The notes under the pieces: model-generated
Database searches by the model: none
What the model saw: the letters and a program-made list of their open reading frames with translations, nothing else
Told to the model about the DNA's origin: nothing
Assembly (NCBI GenBank): GCA_025997215.1
Contig: BNUH01000032.1
Coordinates: forward strand, 1-31,449
From: Clostridia bacterium
Lineage (GTDB): Bacteria; Bacillota_A; Clostridia; Christensenellales; Aristaeellaceae
Direction of reading: 5' to 3'
Length of the DNA: 31,449 bases
Made by a program: the position numbers and the translations under genes
Shown: positions 1 through 7,003 of the stretch, piece by piece
Layout of the letters: the number at the start of each line of letters is the position of its first letter
How positions within the stretch are numbered: position 1 is the stretch's first letter

Positions 1-352
1 GCACAGCGTCTCGCAGCCGTCCTGATCGATCGATACCGCTGATACCGTCCGTGCTCTCGCACATCGGCGGCTCGGTGGGGCCGTCGCCATATTCCTTGAC
101 CCAGTACGCGTTCAGCCGTTGATGATGTACGATTATCCCCTCGATGCTCGTCACCGCCTCCGGTTCGTCCGTCATGTTCGGAATCTCGAACACGCGTCCG
201 CCGCCAGCCGGGAAATCAACCCGCGTCAGCCGGAATGATTCCGGATCGTTCATCTGCTCCATGAGGAACCGCACATTCCCCAGCGTCGTCTCCATGTCGA
301 ATGCGGCGGTCTGTATATCCTCGGCCTTTATGCTCTTAACCAGTTTAGGCAT
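1..352 (-). CDS. phage early protein of unknown function, C-terminus off the window
   Basis: An open frame runs from ATG 352 to the window edge (at least 117 codons). It is preceded by GAAGGAG seven bases before the ATG. An in-frame ATG at 358 is too close to that site. The protein begins MPKLVKSIKAEDIQTAAF and has a segment IIVHHQRLNAYWVKEYG followed by a Cys/Asp-rich stretch (PMCESTDG). This resembles phage-encoded early proteins whose later part carries clustered cysteines, but I cannot name the function. Its start overlaps the stop of the upstream gene by 8 bases, so the two are probably translationally coupled. Confidence 0.7.
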   Translation of the reverse strand, partial: MPKLVKSIKAEDIQTAAFDMETTLGNVRFLMEQMNDPESFRLTRVDFPAGGGRVFEIPNMTDEPEAVTSIEGIIVHHQRLNAYWVKEYGDGPTEPPMCESTDGISGIDRSGRLRDAV

Positions 353-761
353 AGTCATGCTCCTTCTTTATGCAGAAACAACGTTTAACGCCGTGTTTCA
401 TGCACTTGTCTATATCGATGTCAGGATACGCCTTCAATAACGCGTCCTTATCCAAATGGTTGTCGGCCTGTGTACGCCATGTTGCTGTGTACTCTGCCCC
501 GGCCAGATACTTCGCCGTGCCCATCTCATCCTTGAGCGTGTTGGCCAACGTTTGAATCTCGCCTTCCAACGCCTTGTAGACCTGTTTCTTAGCGTACAGC
601 TCGGCCAGGATAGAATCATCCCGCGCTTGTTTGAGCGCGCCATCGTCGGTCGGGTACAACGCGCCCAGCGTGGCCTTCGTCGAATCGCTGCCGTCAGCCG
701 TCGGCGCTATTCCCATAAGTACATGCTCATTCTGAACATTGGCGTAAACCCTCCCTATCAT
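345..761 (-). CDS. stand-alone YqaJ-exonuclease C-terminal-like protein
   Basis: This is a 138-residue protein. Residues about 20-40 (ADGSDSTKATLGALYP) and the end (EYTATWRTQADNHLDKDALLKAYPDI) resemble the tail of YqaJ/lambda-type viral recombinases. That tail normally follows the nuclease domain, with a DGSE..T..L..LYP segment, a helical region and a closing domain that contains 'D.KAL....P'. The nuclease half with its catalytic acidic residues is absent, and the gene upstream does not supply it. The middle (residues 45-85) is charged and probably helical. The ATG at 761 follows GGAGAAACACAA and overlaps the stop of the gene before it (ATGA). Family assignment is by eye only. Confidence 0.6.
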   Translation of the reverse strand: MIGRVYANVQNEHVLMGIAPTADGSDSTKATLGALYPTDDGALKQARDDSILAELYAKKQVYKALEGEIQTLANTLKDEMGTAKYLAGAEYTATWRTQADNHLDKDALLKAYPDIDIDKCMKHGVKRCFCIKKEHDYA

Positions 762-991
762 TTGTGTTTCTCCTTCCCTGTCGCAATGCGCCCGTTGGAC
801 TTGATGTAAGTCCGCATCCGCGCCGCGAATACCTTTGATACATCTGTCATTGCGGCGGTTTCCGCCTCCGCCGCGCCGTTAGTGTTTTCGATGTACAGCG
901 GCACGGCGGGCAGGTAATCGCCTGTTGCCGGATCGCGCAGGGCGGTTATTCCGACCCGTACAAATGTGCGTCCTTCGCTATCTTCTTCCAT
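758..991 (-). CDS. small phage protein, unknown
   Basis: This 77-residue acidic-to-basic protein shows no recognisable domain. Its C-terminus is lysine-rich (GRIATGKEKHK). It is coupled to the next gene by an ATGA overlap and follows the previous gene by 11 bases, which supports it as a real member of the early operon. The upstream ribosome site is weak (AGGTG). No function is proposed. Confidence 0.65.
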   Translation of the reverse strand: MEEDSEGRTFVRVGITALRDPATGDYLPAVPLYIENTNGAAEAETAAMTDVSKVFAARMRTYIKSNGRIATGKEKHK

Positions 992-1002
992 ACGAGCACC
1001 TG

Positions 1003-1404
1003 CTAGAAACGGGCGGATTCATGCAAACGACCGTTTGCATATACGAAAGCGTGCTCCCCAACCTCGAAGCGGATGAGGCAGTTCTCCGAATTGGTAAAAT
1101 ACGCCAGCCCGCGAACCTTGACAGCATTCATGTCGAACCTGAATTCGTCCGATACTATGTCACGCGCATGGTATTTTGTAATCCGTGCGTGACGATCGCC
1201 GCGTGTCTCGCTCTCGATTGGGTTACCGTCGAAATTACGCGGCGTGTCGATCCAGTTGTAATCATCTTCATCATACAGGCCGATCGCATCTTCCTCTGTC
1301 AAAGACCGATCGTCCGCGTACTTGCTGGAAATGTCCGCGTAAGCCTCGATTGTACTCTCCGAATCGGGCTTTTTGATCCCTTTTAGAAATTCTGTATACA
1401 ACAT
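1003..1404 (-). CDS. small acidic phage protein, unknown
   Basis: This 133-residue protein is rich in Asp and Glu, with a stretch EEDAIGLYDEDDYNW near residues 37-51. I recognise no family. The ATG at 1404 follows AAGGGGAT. It ends in TAG, which matters because it shows that TAG is a stop codon in this element. It lies 38 bases downstream of the gp10-like gene and 11 bases before the next, so it fits the early operon. Function unknown. Confidence 0.65.
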   Translation of the reverse strand: MLYTEFLKGIKKPDSESTIEAYADISSKYADDRSLTEEDAIGLYDEDDYNWIDTPRNFDGNPIESETRGDRHARITKYHARDIVSDEFRFDMNAVKVRGLAYFTNSENCLIRFEVGEHAFVYANGRLHESARF

Positions 1405-1442
1405 AACCGTATCCCCTTCCCTTTTGTGCGCATATTGCGCGG

Positions 1443-1910
1443 TTAATCAAATGTAACTTCCTCGTCTACATCCTCGAATGTCGGCGATAGATCGATTTCG
1501 GGCAGATACCGCGCCTCAATCTCGCGGATGCGCCCTACATTCGCCTCTACGACATCCTGTAGGAAATGATTCGCGCGGGCGGCACCCGTCGGATGCCCGC
1601 TTTTCTGGAATCGCTGCGCCGTGCCGCTGTTGACAAGGTGTGCGTGAGGCGCGGGCTTCAATCCCTTCGCCTTTGCCTTCTTCGAGTTGTAAACCCCGAC
1701 TTCGAGGAACGCTTGCGCTGTCTTTTTGTTGATACGCGCCCACGCGCCAACATCGGCTTTCAAACGTCCCGATCGAACGGGGGCTGCGCTTTTCGCCGCG
1801 TTTGCAAGAAACTTACCGACGGCGGCAAGGGCTTTTTTCTGAACCACTAGTAGCCCGTTCTTTGCCTCGTCTGCGTGGGATTCAAACTTCACGGTTCCTT
1901 GCGTTGCCAT
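1443..1910 (-). CDS. HK97 gp10-like phage protein
   Basis: The 155-residue protein has the pattern of HK97 gp10-like (tail completion/head-tail joining) proteins. There is an N-terminal helix with an alanine-rich AKSAAPVRSGRLKADV segment (about residues 38-53), a PHAHLVNSGTAQRF segment, and a late G.P...ARANHFLQDVV segment. In such phages this protein belongs to the late head-tail block. Here it sits in what otherwise looks like an early operon beside the control region, which is unusual. ATG 1910 is chosen over TTG 1916 because GGAGGG lies ten bases upstream. The family call is fairly secure, the role in this position is not. Confidence 0.75.
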   Translation of the reverse strand: MATQGTVKFESHADEAKNGLLVVQKKALAAVGKFLANAAKSAAPVRSGRLKADVGAWARINKKTAQAFLEVGVYNSKKAKAKGLKPAPHAHLVNSGTAQRFQKSGHPTGAARANHFLQDVVEANVGRIREIEARYLPEIDLSPTFEDVDEEVTFD

Positions 1911-1931
1911 AATCAATCTGCCCTCCAGCGG

Positions 1932-2099
1932 TTAAGCCATCTTTGCGTCATGTTTTGCCGCCTCGATACCCCAGTCAAATACCTTGTGCGCAATCTTCGT
2001 CAATGACCATTTTGTGAATTCGTCTTTCCGGCGTAGCTGTAGAACGAATTTTTCTTGTTCGCGCGTCAGTCGGATTGCGGTCGTTTTTTCGTCATCCAT
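1932..2099 (-). CDS. small charged protein, first gene of the early operon
   Basis: This 55-residue protein starts MDDEKTTAIRLTREQEKF and is highly charged, with two probable helices and a short N-terminal strand. This is compatible with a small ribbon-helix-helix DNA-binding protein, but that is only suggestive. ATG 2099 is chosen because AGGTGG sits six bases upstream and the frame upstream runs through the promoter. It would be the first gene read from the leftward promoter at 2146-2174. The GTGGCAAAC repeat overlaps its ribosome site. Confidence 0.6.
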   Translation of the reverse strand: MDDEKTTAIRLTREQEKFVLQLRRKDEFTKWSLTKIAHKVFDWGIEAAKHDAKMA

Positions 2100-2100
2100 G

Positions 2101-2200
2101 GTTTGCCACCTACTTTCATTTTTCTGAATAGTTTGCCACTTCCAGATTCTACCACACAGGATTGAAACTTGCAATGTTATTTTGAAAATGTTTGAAACTT
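2101..2200. repeat. two pairs of direct repeats, each with 30-bp spacing
   Basis: GTTTGCCAC occurs at 2101-2109 and 2131-2139. TTGAAACTT occurs at 2162-2170 and 2192-2200. Each pair is spaced exactly 30 bp, about three helical turns, and all four lie between or on the divergent promoters. The positions suit operators for the adjacent regulator. This is an inference from position only. Confidence 0.45.
2146..2174 (-). promoter_or_regulatory. leftward early promoter of element A
   Basis: On the minus strand, TTGCAA (2169-2174) and TAGAAT (2146-2151) are separated by exactly 17 bases, a good sigma-A-type arrangement. Transcription would start near 2139 and run into the gene starting at 2099. 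One of two TTGAAACTT repeats touches the -35 box. Confidence 0.6.
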
Positions 2201-2204
2201 TTTT

Positions 2205-2233
2205 TTGCTCGCACCGTCTATCTGTTGTATAAT
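2205..2233 (+). promoter_or_regulatory. rightward promoter of the regulator gene
   Basis: TTGCTC (2205-2210) and a perfect TATAAT (2228-2233) are separated by 17 bases, 20 bases before the ATG of the regulator at 2253. It diverges from the leftward promoter at 2146-2174, giving a compact phage-type switch region. Confidence 0.7.
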
Positions 2234-2252
2234 AGCAAAGGGGTGATGATGA

Positions 2253-2639
2253 ATGCCGTCGAACAAGCCTAGGATTTCGTTTATCCTAAGCAACGATGAA
2301 CTAGAAATAGTGAATCGCTTCATGGAAAAAAATGGCTTCAAGAGCCAAAGTCAAGCAGTTCGCACTATCATTTCCATGGGGATGGAAGAGTACAGAAAGG
2401 TTATGACCAAGGGGCAATATCAACGGTTCGATTTGTCCTCTGAATCTGCCGCTCTTGTTGATGATTTCGAGGCAATGACCCAACAGGGGAAGCGCATTGT
2501 TCAACAAGTAGTCGATGCTGCGGTGGTTCTGTTTGGCGAACCTCCTGCGCCGTCTGACGCAGTTTTTTCAGACACGAAAAGTCGCGATTTACATTCCTTG
2601 GCGTCTGAAGAACTGCGCAAACTGCGTGGCGTGGGTTAG
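2253..2639 (+). CDS. ribbon-helix-helix transcriptional regulator, candidate lysogeny repressor
   Basis: In this 128-residue protein, residues 6-50 fit a ribbon-helix-helix fold: a strand (RISFILS), a helix (DELEIVNRFMEKNG) and a second helix (SQSQAVRTIISMGMEEY). Residues about 65-95 (ESAALVDDFEAMTQQGKRIVQQVVD) resemble the helical tail common at the end of phage XRE-type repressors ('L...Y..L...G...V'). It is transcribed from its own promoter with TATAAT and is divergent from the early operon, as expected for a lysogeny or early-gene repressor. The ATG follows AAAGGGGTGAT. It ends in TAG. The repressor role is inferred. Confidence 0.65.
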   Translation: MPSNKPRISFILSNDELEIVNRFMEKNGFKSQSQAVRTIISMGMEEYRKVMTKGQYQRFDLSSESAALVDDFEAMTQQGKRIVQQVVDAAVVLFGEPPAPSDAVFSDTKSRDLHSLASEELRKLRGVG

Positions 2640-2788
2640 TCGCGCCTACTACCGTCCGACATAATGTAGTATCCGTTTTCCGGCGCACTGGCGTTGATGT
2701 ATGCGTATCCTTCATCAACATACACACGCACCGTCGGATGATCTTCCCAGCGCACGAAAATACGCTGTAGAATTCGGTATCTTATCAT
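2636..2788 (-). CDS. 50-residue phage protein, unknown, antisense-convergent to the regulator
   Basis: This short frame starts at ATG 2788 behind a very strong ribosome site (AAGGAGGTGA, five bases before the ATG), which is the main reason to accept it. The product begins MIRYRILQRIFVRWEDHP and contains VRVYVDEGYAYINAS, probably beta-rich. Its stop overlaps the stop of the regulator gene on the other strand by a few bases. It is transcribed towards the regulator, so convergent transcription could interfere with it. I recognise no family. Confidence 0.55.
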   Translation of the reverse strand: MIRYRILQRIFVRWEDHPTVRVYVDEGYAYINASAPENGYYIMSDGSRRD

Positions 2789-2855
2789 AGAGTTCACCTC
2801 CTTCCAGTAAAAGGTTGTGTGAAATCTACGAATAATAACAAAGGAGGGTTTCCGC

Positions 2856-3392
2856 ATGAATCGAAAGTCGGTTGTACTCTTTGTAATCGCCGCATCCTGT
2901 TTCGTTGCAGCCATTAACGGTTTCAAGTCCGGTAGCGTCGGCGGTGGCGTTATTGCCTTGCTTTTTGCGGCTGGCTTTTCCGCATTTGCGTTCCTCCAGC
3001 GTCGCAAGCAACAGAATTCACAACAGAATATCGCGTCCATTCAAACGCCGTATGAACCGTCAGGCGATGTATCGCAATACGATTTCGACGATGATTTGAT
3101 GTTCAAAATTGTTGGCGTAAGTTTCAAGAATGATGATGGGACAAGCAGACAGGATATACTAGCGCGTAATCAGCGTCTACGCAATAAACATATAGACTTT
3201 GCACATATGCAATTCAAAGACGAACCGGCATATGGTGTTTTCTGCAATGGCGAACAAATTGGCCATATAAAGCGCGATGATATTGTGGATTTTGAGCGCG
3301 CGAAAAAAAGCGGGTACGATCATGCGCATTTGAGTATCCGCCATTGGGAAAAAGGTTATTATGCGGAACTAACGCTTCGAAAAGGCGCGTAA
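2856..3392 (+). CDS. membrane-anchored HIRAN-domain-like protein
   Basis: In this 178-residue protein, residues 5-24 and 28-47 are hydrophobic and probably form a membrane hairpin. A Gln/Lys linker follows to about residue 60. Residues 82-145 resemble a HIRAN domain: FKIVGVSFKNDDGTSRQDIL, then YGVFCNGEQIGHI. HIRAN domains bind DNA ends or single-stranded 3' ends in SWI2/SNF2-type and other DNA-processing proteins. Alone they occur in phage and Firmicutes proteins. The ATG follows AAAGGAGGG. It lies 29 bases upstream of the recombinase start and is probably co-transcribed with it, which would suit a lysogenic (expressed in the prophage) role. Function is inferred. Confidence 0.65.
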   Translation: MNRKSVVLFVIAASCFVAAINGFKSGSVGGGVIALLFAAGFSAFAFLQRRKQQNSQQNIASIQTPYEPSGDVSQYDFDDDLMFKIVGVSFKNDDGTSRQDILARNQRLRNKHIDFAHMQFKDEPAYGVFCNGEQIGHIKRDDIVDFERAKKSGYDHAHLSIRHWEKGYYAELTLRKGA

Positions 3393-3421
3393 TTGATGTT
3401 TATCGAGAGGGGTTTGAGCGT

Positions 3422-5128
3422 ATGAACGCTGTTATACATGCCCGCTATAGCACTGGCGCACACCAAACCGAACAGAGCATAGAAGGACAACTGCGCGTTT
3501 GCTACGACTATGCAAAACGCGAAGGGTTGCAGATCGTCGGTGAATACATTGATCGCGCCTTGACGGGCAGAAACGACGATCGCCCAGAATTTCAACGTAT
3601 GCTATCCGATGCGAAACATAAACAATTTGAGCGCGTAATTGTTTATAAGCTAGACCGTTTCGCACGGAATTTATATGACTTCGTAATCCATGAACACACG
3701 CTGAAAAAATTCGGCGTTACCGTCATATCGGCTATGGAAGGCATTGACGATCGCCCCGAAAGCATCATGTTGAAGGCATTACTTGCCGCCAGTGCGGAAT
3801 ACTATTCGCATGAGTTATCCCAAAAGGTAAAACGTGGTCGGCATGACAGCGCGTTGAAAGGAAAGTTTGTCGGCGGAACTGTCCCTATGGGGTATAAGTC
3901 TATAGGCGGCGCGTTGGTATTAGACGAATTCGCCGCGCCGCTCATAAAATGGGCTTTCGAGCAGTACGCGGCGGGAATGCCGCGCAAGCAGATAATAGCG
4001 GAATTGAACGTTCGAGGGTTGCGCGGTAACAAGGGCAACGCGCTTACAAAGTCTGCGTTGTATGGATCGTTCAAAAGCAAGAAGTATATTGGTGTACTTG
4101 AACAATCCGGCGTGACGATTGACGGCGGATGCCCCGCAATCGTCGATTAGGAAACGTTTGACAAGGTTCAGGAGCGGATAGGCATTGTCAAACGCGCTCC
4201 CGCCGCGTCGAAAGCGAAGATTGAATACATGCTATCGGGGAAACTCTATTGCGGCATGTGCGGCGCACTAATGACGGGCGGCTATGGTACAAGTCACACA
4301 GGTAATAAGTACAGCTACTACATATGCTCAAATCGAAAGAGTAAGCATACCTGCAAAAAGCGCAATGAAAAACAGGGATTTCTTGATTGGTATGTTGTCA
4401 GCCAAACGGTTGAATATGTGCTAACTCCTCCACGCATCGACATTGTTGCGGATGCAATCATAGCAGAATATGAAAATCAGTTCGGGATTAAGCAGATTCG
4501 CAACGTTGAAGCGCGTTTGGCTCGAATCGACACTGATATAAAAAAGTATGTTGAATCTATACTTGAAATGCCTAAATCTGCGCACGGCGTGATCCGCTCG
4601 AATCTTGAACGACTTGACGCGATGAAGGTTGATCTTGAAATTGATCTAGCGAAGCTGCGTACAGCGAACAACATCCAGTATACACGAGATGAAGTCAAAG
4701 CATGGCTTAGCCAGTTCTGCGTAGGCGATGCGCTTGATGTAGAATTCCGGCGCAGAATTATAGATGTGTTTGTAAATTGCGTGTACCTATATGATGATAA
4801 AGTCATAATATTCTACAACATTAAGGGTGGGAAACAGGTATCATACATAGATTTCCTTGATGCGATGGATGAACCGGACGCGGATACCATGGGGGAAAGC
4901 GGTTCGGATATGGTTGATGCCGTTCCACCAAGAGAGCTGGATCCCGAAACCCTAGGAATTGTAAGGGTTTCGGGGATTGTTATAATATCAGGTTACAGAA
5001 CACTCGAAGCTACAAGCATATCAAAAGCCCGTAGATGTTCCGAGTCCGGTGTATCCATAGGCTTTTTACTGTTTTTGCCTATTATAGACAATTGTGCAGC
5101 TTCGTGCGTCGCTTCATGCATTATTTGA
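3422..5128 (+). pseudogene. large serine recombinase (integrase) interrupted by in-frame TAG
   Basis: The start at ATG 3422 follows GAGAGGGG. The N-terminal resolvase domain has ARYST (Ser10 the likely nucleophile), SIEGQ, and KLDRFARN. The recombinase domain follows (VPMGYKS..., KSALYGSFKSKKYIG). At 4148-4150 codon 243 is TAG, inside the conserved 'PAIVD-x-ETFDKVQ' segment, where relatives have a charged residue. The same frame then continues with a zinc ribbon (YCGMCG near 4246-4263, further Cys in YICSNRKSKHTC) and a coiled-coil tail. No other lesion is visible. Beyond about 4900 the frame no longer looks like a recombinase and probably runs into flanking DNA. A nonsense mutation is the simplest reading. 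Two other genes of the element end in TAG, so a recoded element is unlikely. Confidence 0.85.
4943..4974 (+). terminator. 11-bp perfect stem-loop after the recombinase
   Basis: CCCGAAACCCT (4943-4953) and AGGGTTTCGGG (4964-4974) form a perfect stem with a ten-base loop. No clear T run follows, so it may be a factor-dependent or bidirectional terminator, or part of the attachment region. It sits where the recombinase coding signal fades. Confidence 0.45.
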
Positions 5129-5301
5129 CTTTTCCAATATATCCCATTTGTTGAAGTATGCTGTTATTTCTATTGCAATTTTGCCATTGACATAATCTGA
5201 TTTACGTGTATAATGAAATAGTCACAGGACTTGGTTGCATTTTCGGTACCGTTGTTGTCGTATTTCAAGGATTAAGTGAATGTTGAGGAGGAACAAGCTG
5301 C
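4981..5301. other. non-coding stretch between element A and the peptide importer
   Basis: After the recombinase-like signal ends there is AT-rich sequence with no convincing gene. It contains an AAAAGCC...GGCTTTTT pair (5023-5029 and 5060-5067) with a long loop, which could be a weak terminator. It also holds the importer promoter. The element/host junction probably lies here or just upstream. Confidence 0.5.
5187..5214 (+). promoter_or_regulatory. promoter of the peptide importer operon
   Basis: Perfect TTGACA (5187-5192) and perfect TATAAT (5209-5214) have 16 bases between them, the best promoter match in the window. It lies 88 bases before the ATG at 5302, leaving an untranslated leader of about 80 bases. 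Strong expression of the binding protein is expected. Confidence 0.8.
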
Positions 5302-6915
5302 ATGACAAAACGTGTGGGAAGAATGGCGGTTGCGCTCGCGCTGCTACTGACGATGACGCTGGGGTTGGCGGGTGTGACGCCCGCGCTGGCCGAGGGCGGT
5401 ACGCTTCGGGTAGGGCTGGCCATGGAGGTCGTAGGAAATCTGGATGTGATGCTCACCTCGCAAAATACGGTGTTCCAGATCGACGATACCATAACCGATA
5501 CCCTGATAGGCAAACGCGACAGCGACCTGGAGCTGTTCCCGCTCCTACTGGAGGATTTCCCATCTATTTCAGAAGACGGATTGCTTTATACGTTCAAACT
5601 CCGCGAAGGCGTAAAATTCCACGACGGCACGGAGCTTACTTCGGACGATGTAGTGTTTACATTCACCCGTTTGTTCACGCCCTCAACGCAGGCCAACATG
5701 GGCTGGTTGTGTGACGACGTCATCAAAGGCGCGTATGAAGTGGAGGACGGCAGCGCGACTGAACTGACGGGCGTACAGAAAGTCGACGATTACACGTTCA
5801 CAATAGAGCTGAACTATGCGTTCTCCGCGTTTACGTCCATACTCGCGGCTTCGCCGCTGGCTATCATATCCAAAGCGGCATGCGAGGCGGCGGGGGATCG
5901 ATGGGGGCTGGATACGTACGTCGGCACCGGCGCGTACAAGCTGGAAAGTTTTACGCCGAAGCAGGAGGTCGTCCTCACCCGGTTCGACGATTATTTCGAC
6001 GGGGCCAAGACGGTAGACAAGATCATATTCACGCATATGGACGATAACACCGCGCTGATGGAATTCGAGGCGGGTAATATCGACATATGCGGACTGCCCA
6101 CCACGCTTGCGCCGGGTTATTTGAGTGATCCCACGCTGTCGGGCAACGTCAATTTGCAAGAGTTTATGGGCATCTGGGCGCTGCATTTCAACATGGCGAT
6201 AGAGCCTTTCAATAACAAGCTGGTGCGCGAAGCCATTGCGTATGCTGTCGATCTTGACGCTTTGTGCAACGGCTATTACGAAGGCGCGTATAAGCCGGCG
6301 AACAGTCTGATTCCAAAGGGTATCCCCGGCTATAACCCGGACAACCCGGTGCATGAGTACAATCCGGAGAAGGCTAAAGCGCTGCTTGCCGAGGCTGGAT
6401 ACGCGGACGGGTTTACGTTCACGGCCGCGGTCAGGAATTCGGCGGCCATCGTAGAATGTTTCGAGGTGCTGCAGGCGCAATTCGCGCTGTCCGGCATAGA
6501 TATGAAGATTGAGCTGACCGATCCCGGCAGCTGGGCGGTCAAGCGCAGGCAGGACGGCGGCACACAGATGTACATAATCACCTGGTACGCGGACTACGTC
6601 GATCCCGATATGTATACATACTTGCTGTATCACAGCTCGGTATCCGATAACTTCGCGAACGGATTCAGCCCTGTATACAACGCCGAGGAATCCGCCTGGT
6701 TCGACAGCCAGGTCGAAAAAGGCCGCCGCATCTCCGATCCCGAAGAGAAGATCGCGTTCTATGATGCGCTGGAACGCTGGATGACTACGGAGTTCTACGC
6801 GATAGTCCCACTGTTCTGCGCGTCCGAATACTACATGATTTCCGATCGAGTGACAGGCGTCACGTATAAAAACGACTTCCTCTACAGCTATGAAAACGCT
6901 GTGATCGCGCCGTAA
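5302..6915 (+). CDS. peptide ABC transporter substrate-binding protein (SBP family 5)
   Basis: The 537-residue protein matches the length and order of family 5 (DppA/OppA-type) binding proteins. It has a signal peptide (residues 1-30, ending TPALA), then GGTLRVGLAM and the conserved LLYTFKLREGVKFHDGTELTSDDVVFT segment (about residues 93-119), and FNNKLVREAIAYAVD. Its role is to capture di- or oligopeptides outside the cell and deliver them to the permeases encoded next. Unlike most Gram-positive binding proteins it has no lipobox cysteine; the cleavage site looks like signal peptidase I. The ATG follows GAGGAGGA. It is the first gene of the operon. Confidence 0.93.
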   Translation: MTKRVGRMAVALALLLTMTLGLAGVTPALAEGGTLRVGLAMEVVGNLDVMLTSQNTVFQIDDTITDTLIGKRDSDLELFPLLLEDFPSISEDGLLYTFKLREGVKFHDGTELTSDDVVFTFTRLFTPSTQANMGWLCDDVIKGAYEVEDGSATELTGVQKVDDYTFTIELNYAFSAFTSILAASPLAIISKAACEAAGDRWGLDTYVGTGAYKLESFTPKQEVVLTRFDDYFDGAKTVDKIIFTHMDDNTALMEFEAGNIDICGLPTTLAPGYLSDPTLSGNVNLQEFMGIWALHFNMAIEPFNNKLVREAIAYAVDLDALCNGYYEGAYKPANSLIPKGIPGYNPDNPVHEYNPEKAKALLAEAGYADGFTFTAAVRNSAAIVECFEVLQAQFALSGIDMKIELTDPGSWAVKRRQDGGTQMYIITWYADYVDPDMYTYLLYHSSVSDNFANGFSPVYNAEESAWFDSQVEKGRRISDPEEKIAFYDALERWMTTEFYAIVPLFCASEYYMISDRVTGVTYKNDFLYSYENAVIAP

Positions 6916-6935
6916 CCGCATCCGTATCAGACCAG

Positions 6936-6975
6936 ACAGGGACATGACGGATCGCAAGATCGGCCATGTCCCTGT
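6936..6975 (+). promoter_or_regulatory. intergenic stem-loop between binding protein and permease genes
   Basis: ACAGGGACATG (6936-6946) pairs perfectly with CATGTCCCTGT (6965-6975). Inside the loop GATC-GCAA-GATC can form a second small stem with a GNRA-type tetraloop. It lies 20 bases after the binding-protein stop and 28 before the permease ATG. Such structures often protect the upstream message or reduce downstream expression, so the binding protein exceeds the permease. That role is inferred. Confidence 0.6.
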
Positions 6976-7003
6976 GATGAGAACAAGGCGGAGGCGGTAT
7001 TTT

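Larger units (their letters stand above)
1..4980. mobile_element. prophage or integrated element A, right end with recombinase
   Basis: The region combines a leftward operon of small phage-type genes, a divergent ribbon-helix-helix regulator and a large serine recombinase at the edge facing host genes. This is the usual layout of an integrated phage: early genes on one side of a control region, lysogeny and integration genes on the other. The left part lies outside the window. The host boundary is inferred to lie near the recombinase 3' end, because the reading frame loses recombinase-like character after about 4900 and a host promoter follows at 5187. The exact attachment core cannot be defined without the other end. 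Confidence 0.8.

Noticed and set aside
3422..5128. TAG read as an amino acid (amber recoding) across the element
   Set aside because: Two other genes in the same element (ending at 1003 and 2639) and genes in prophage B and the host end in TAG, so general recoding does not fit. Local readthrough remains possible.
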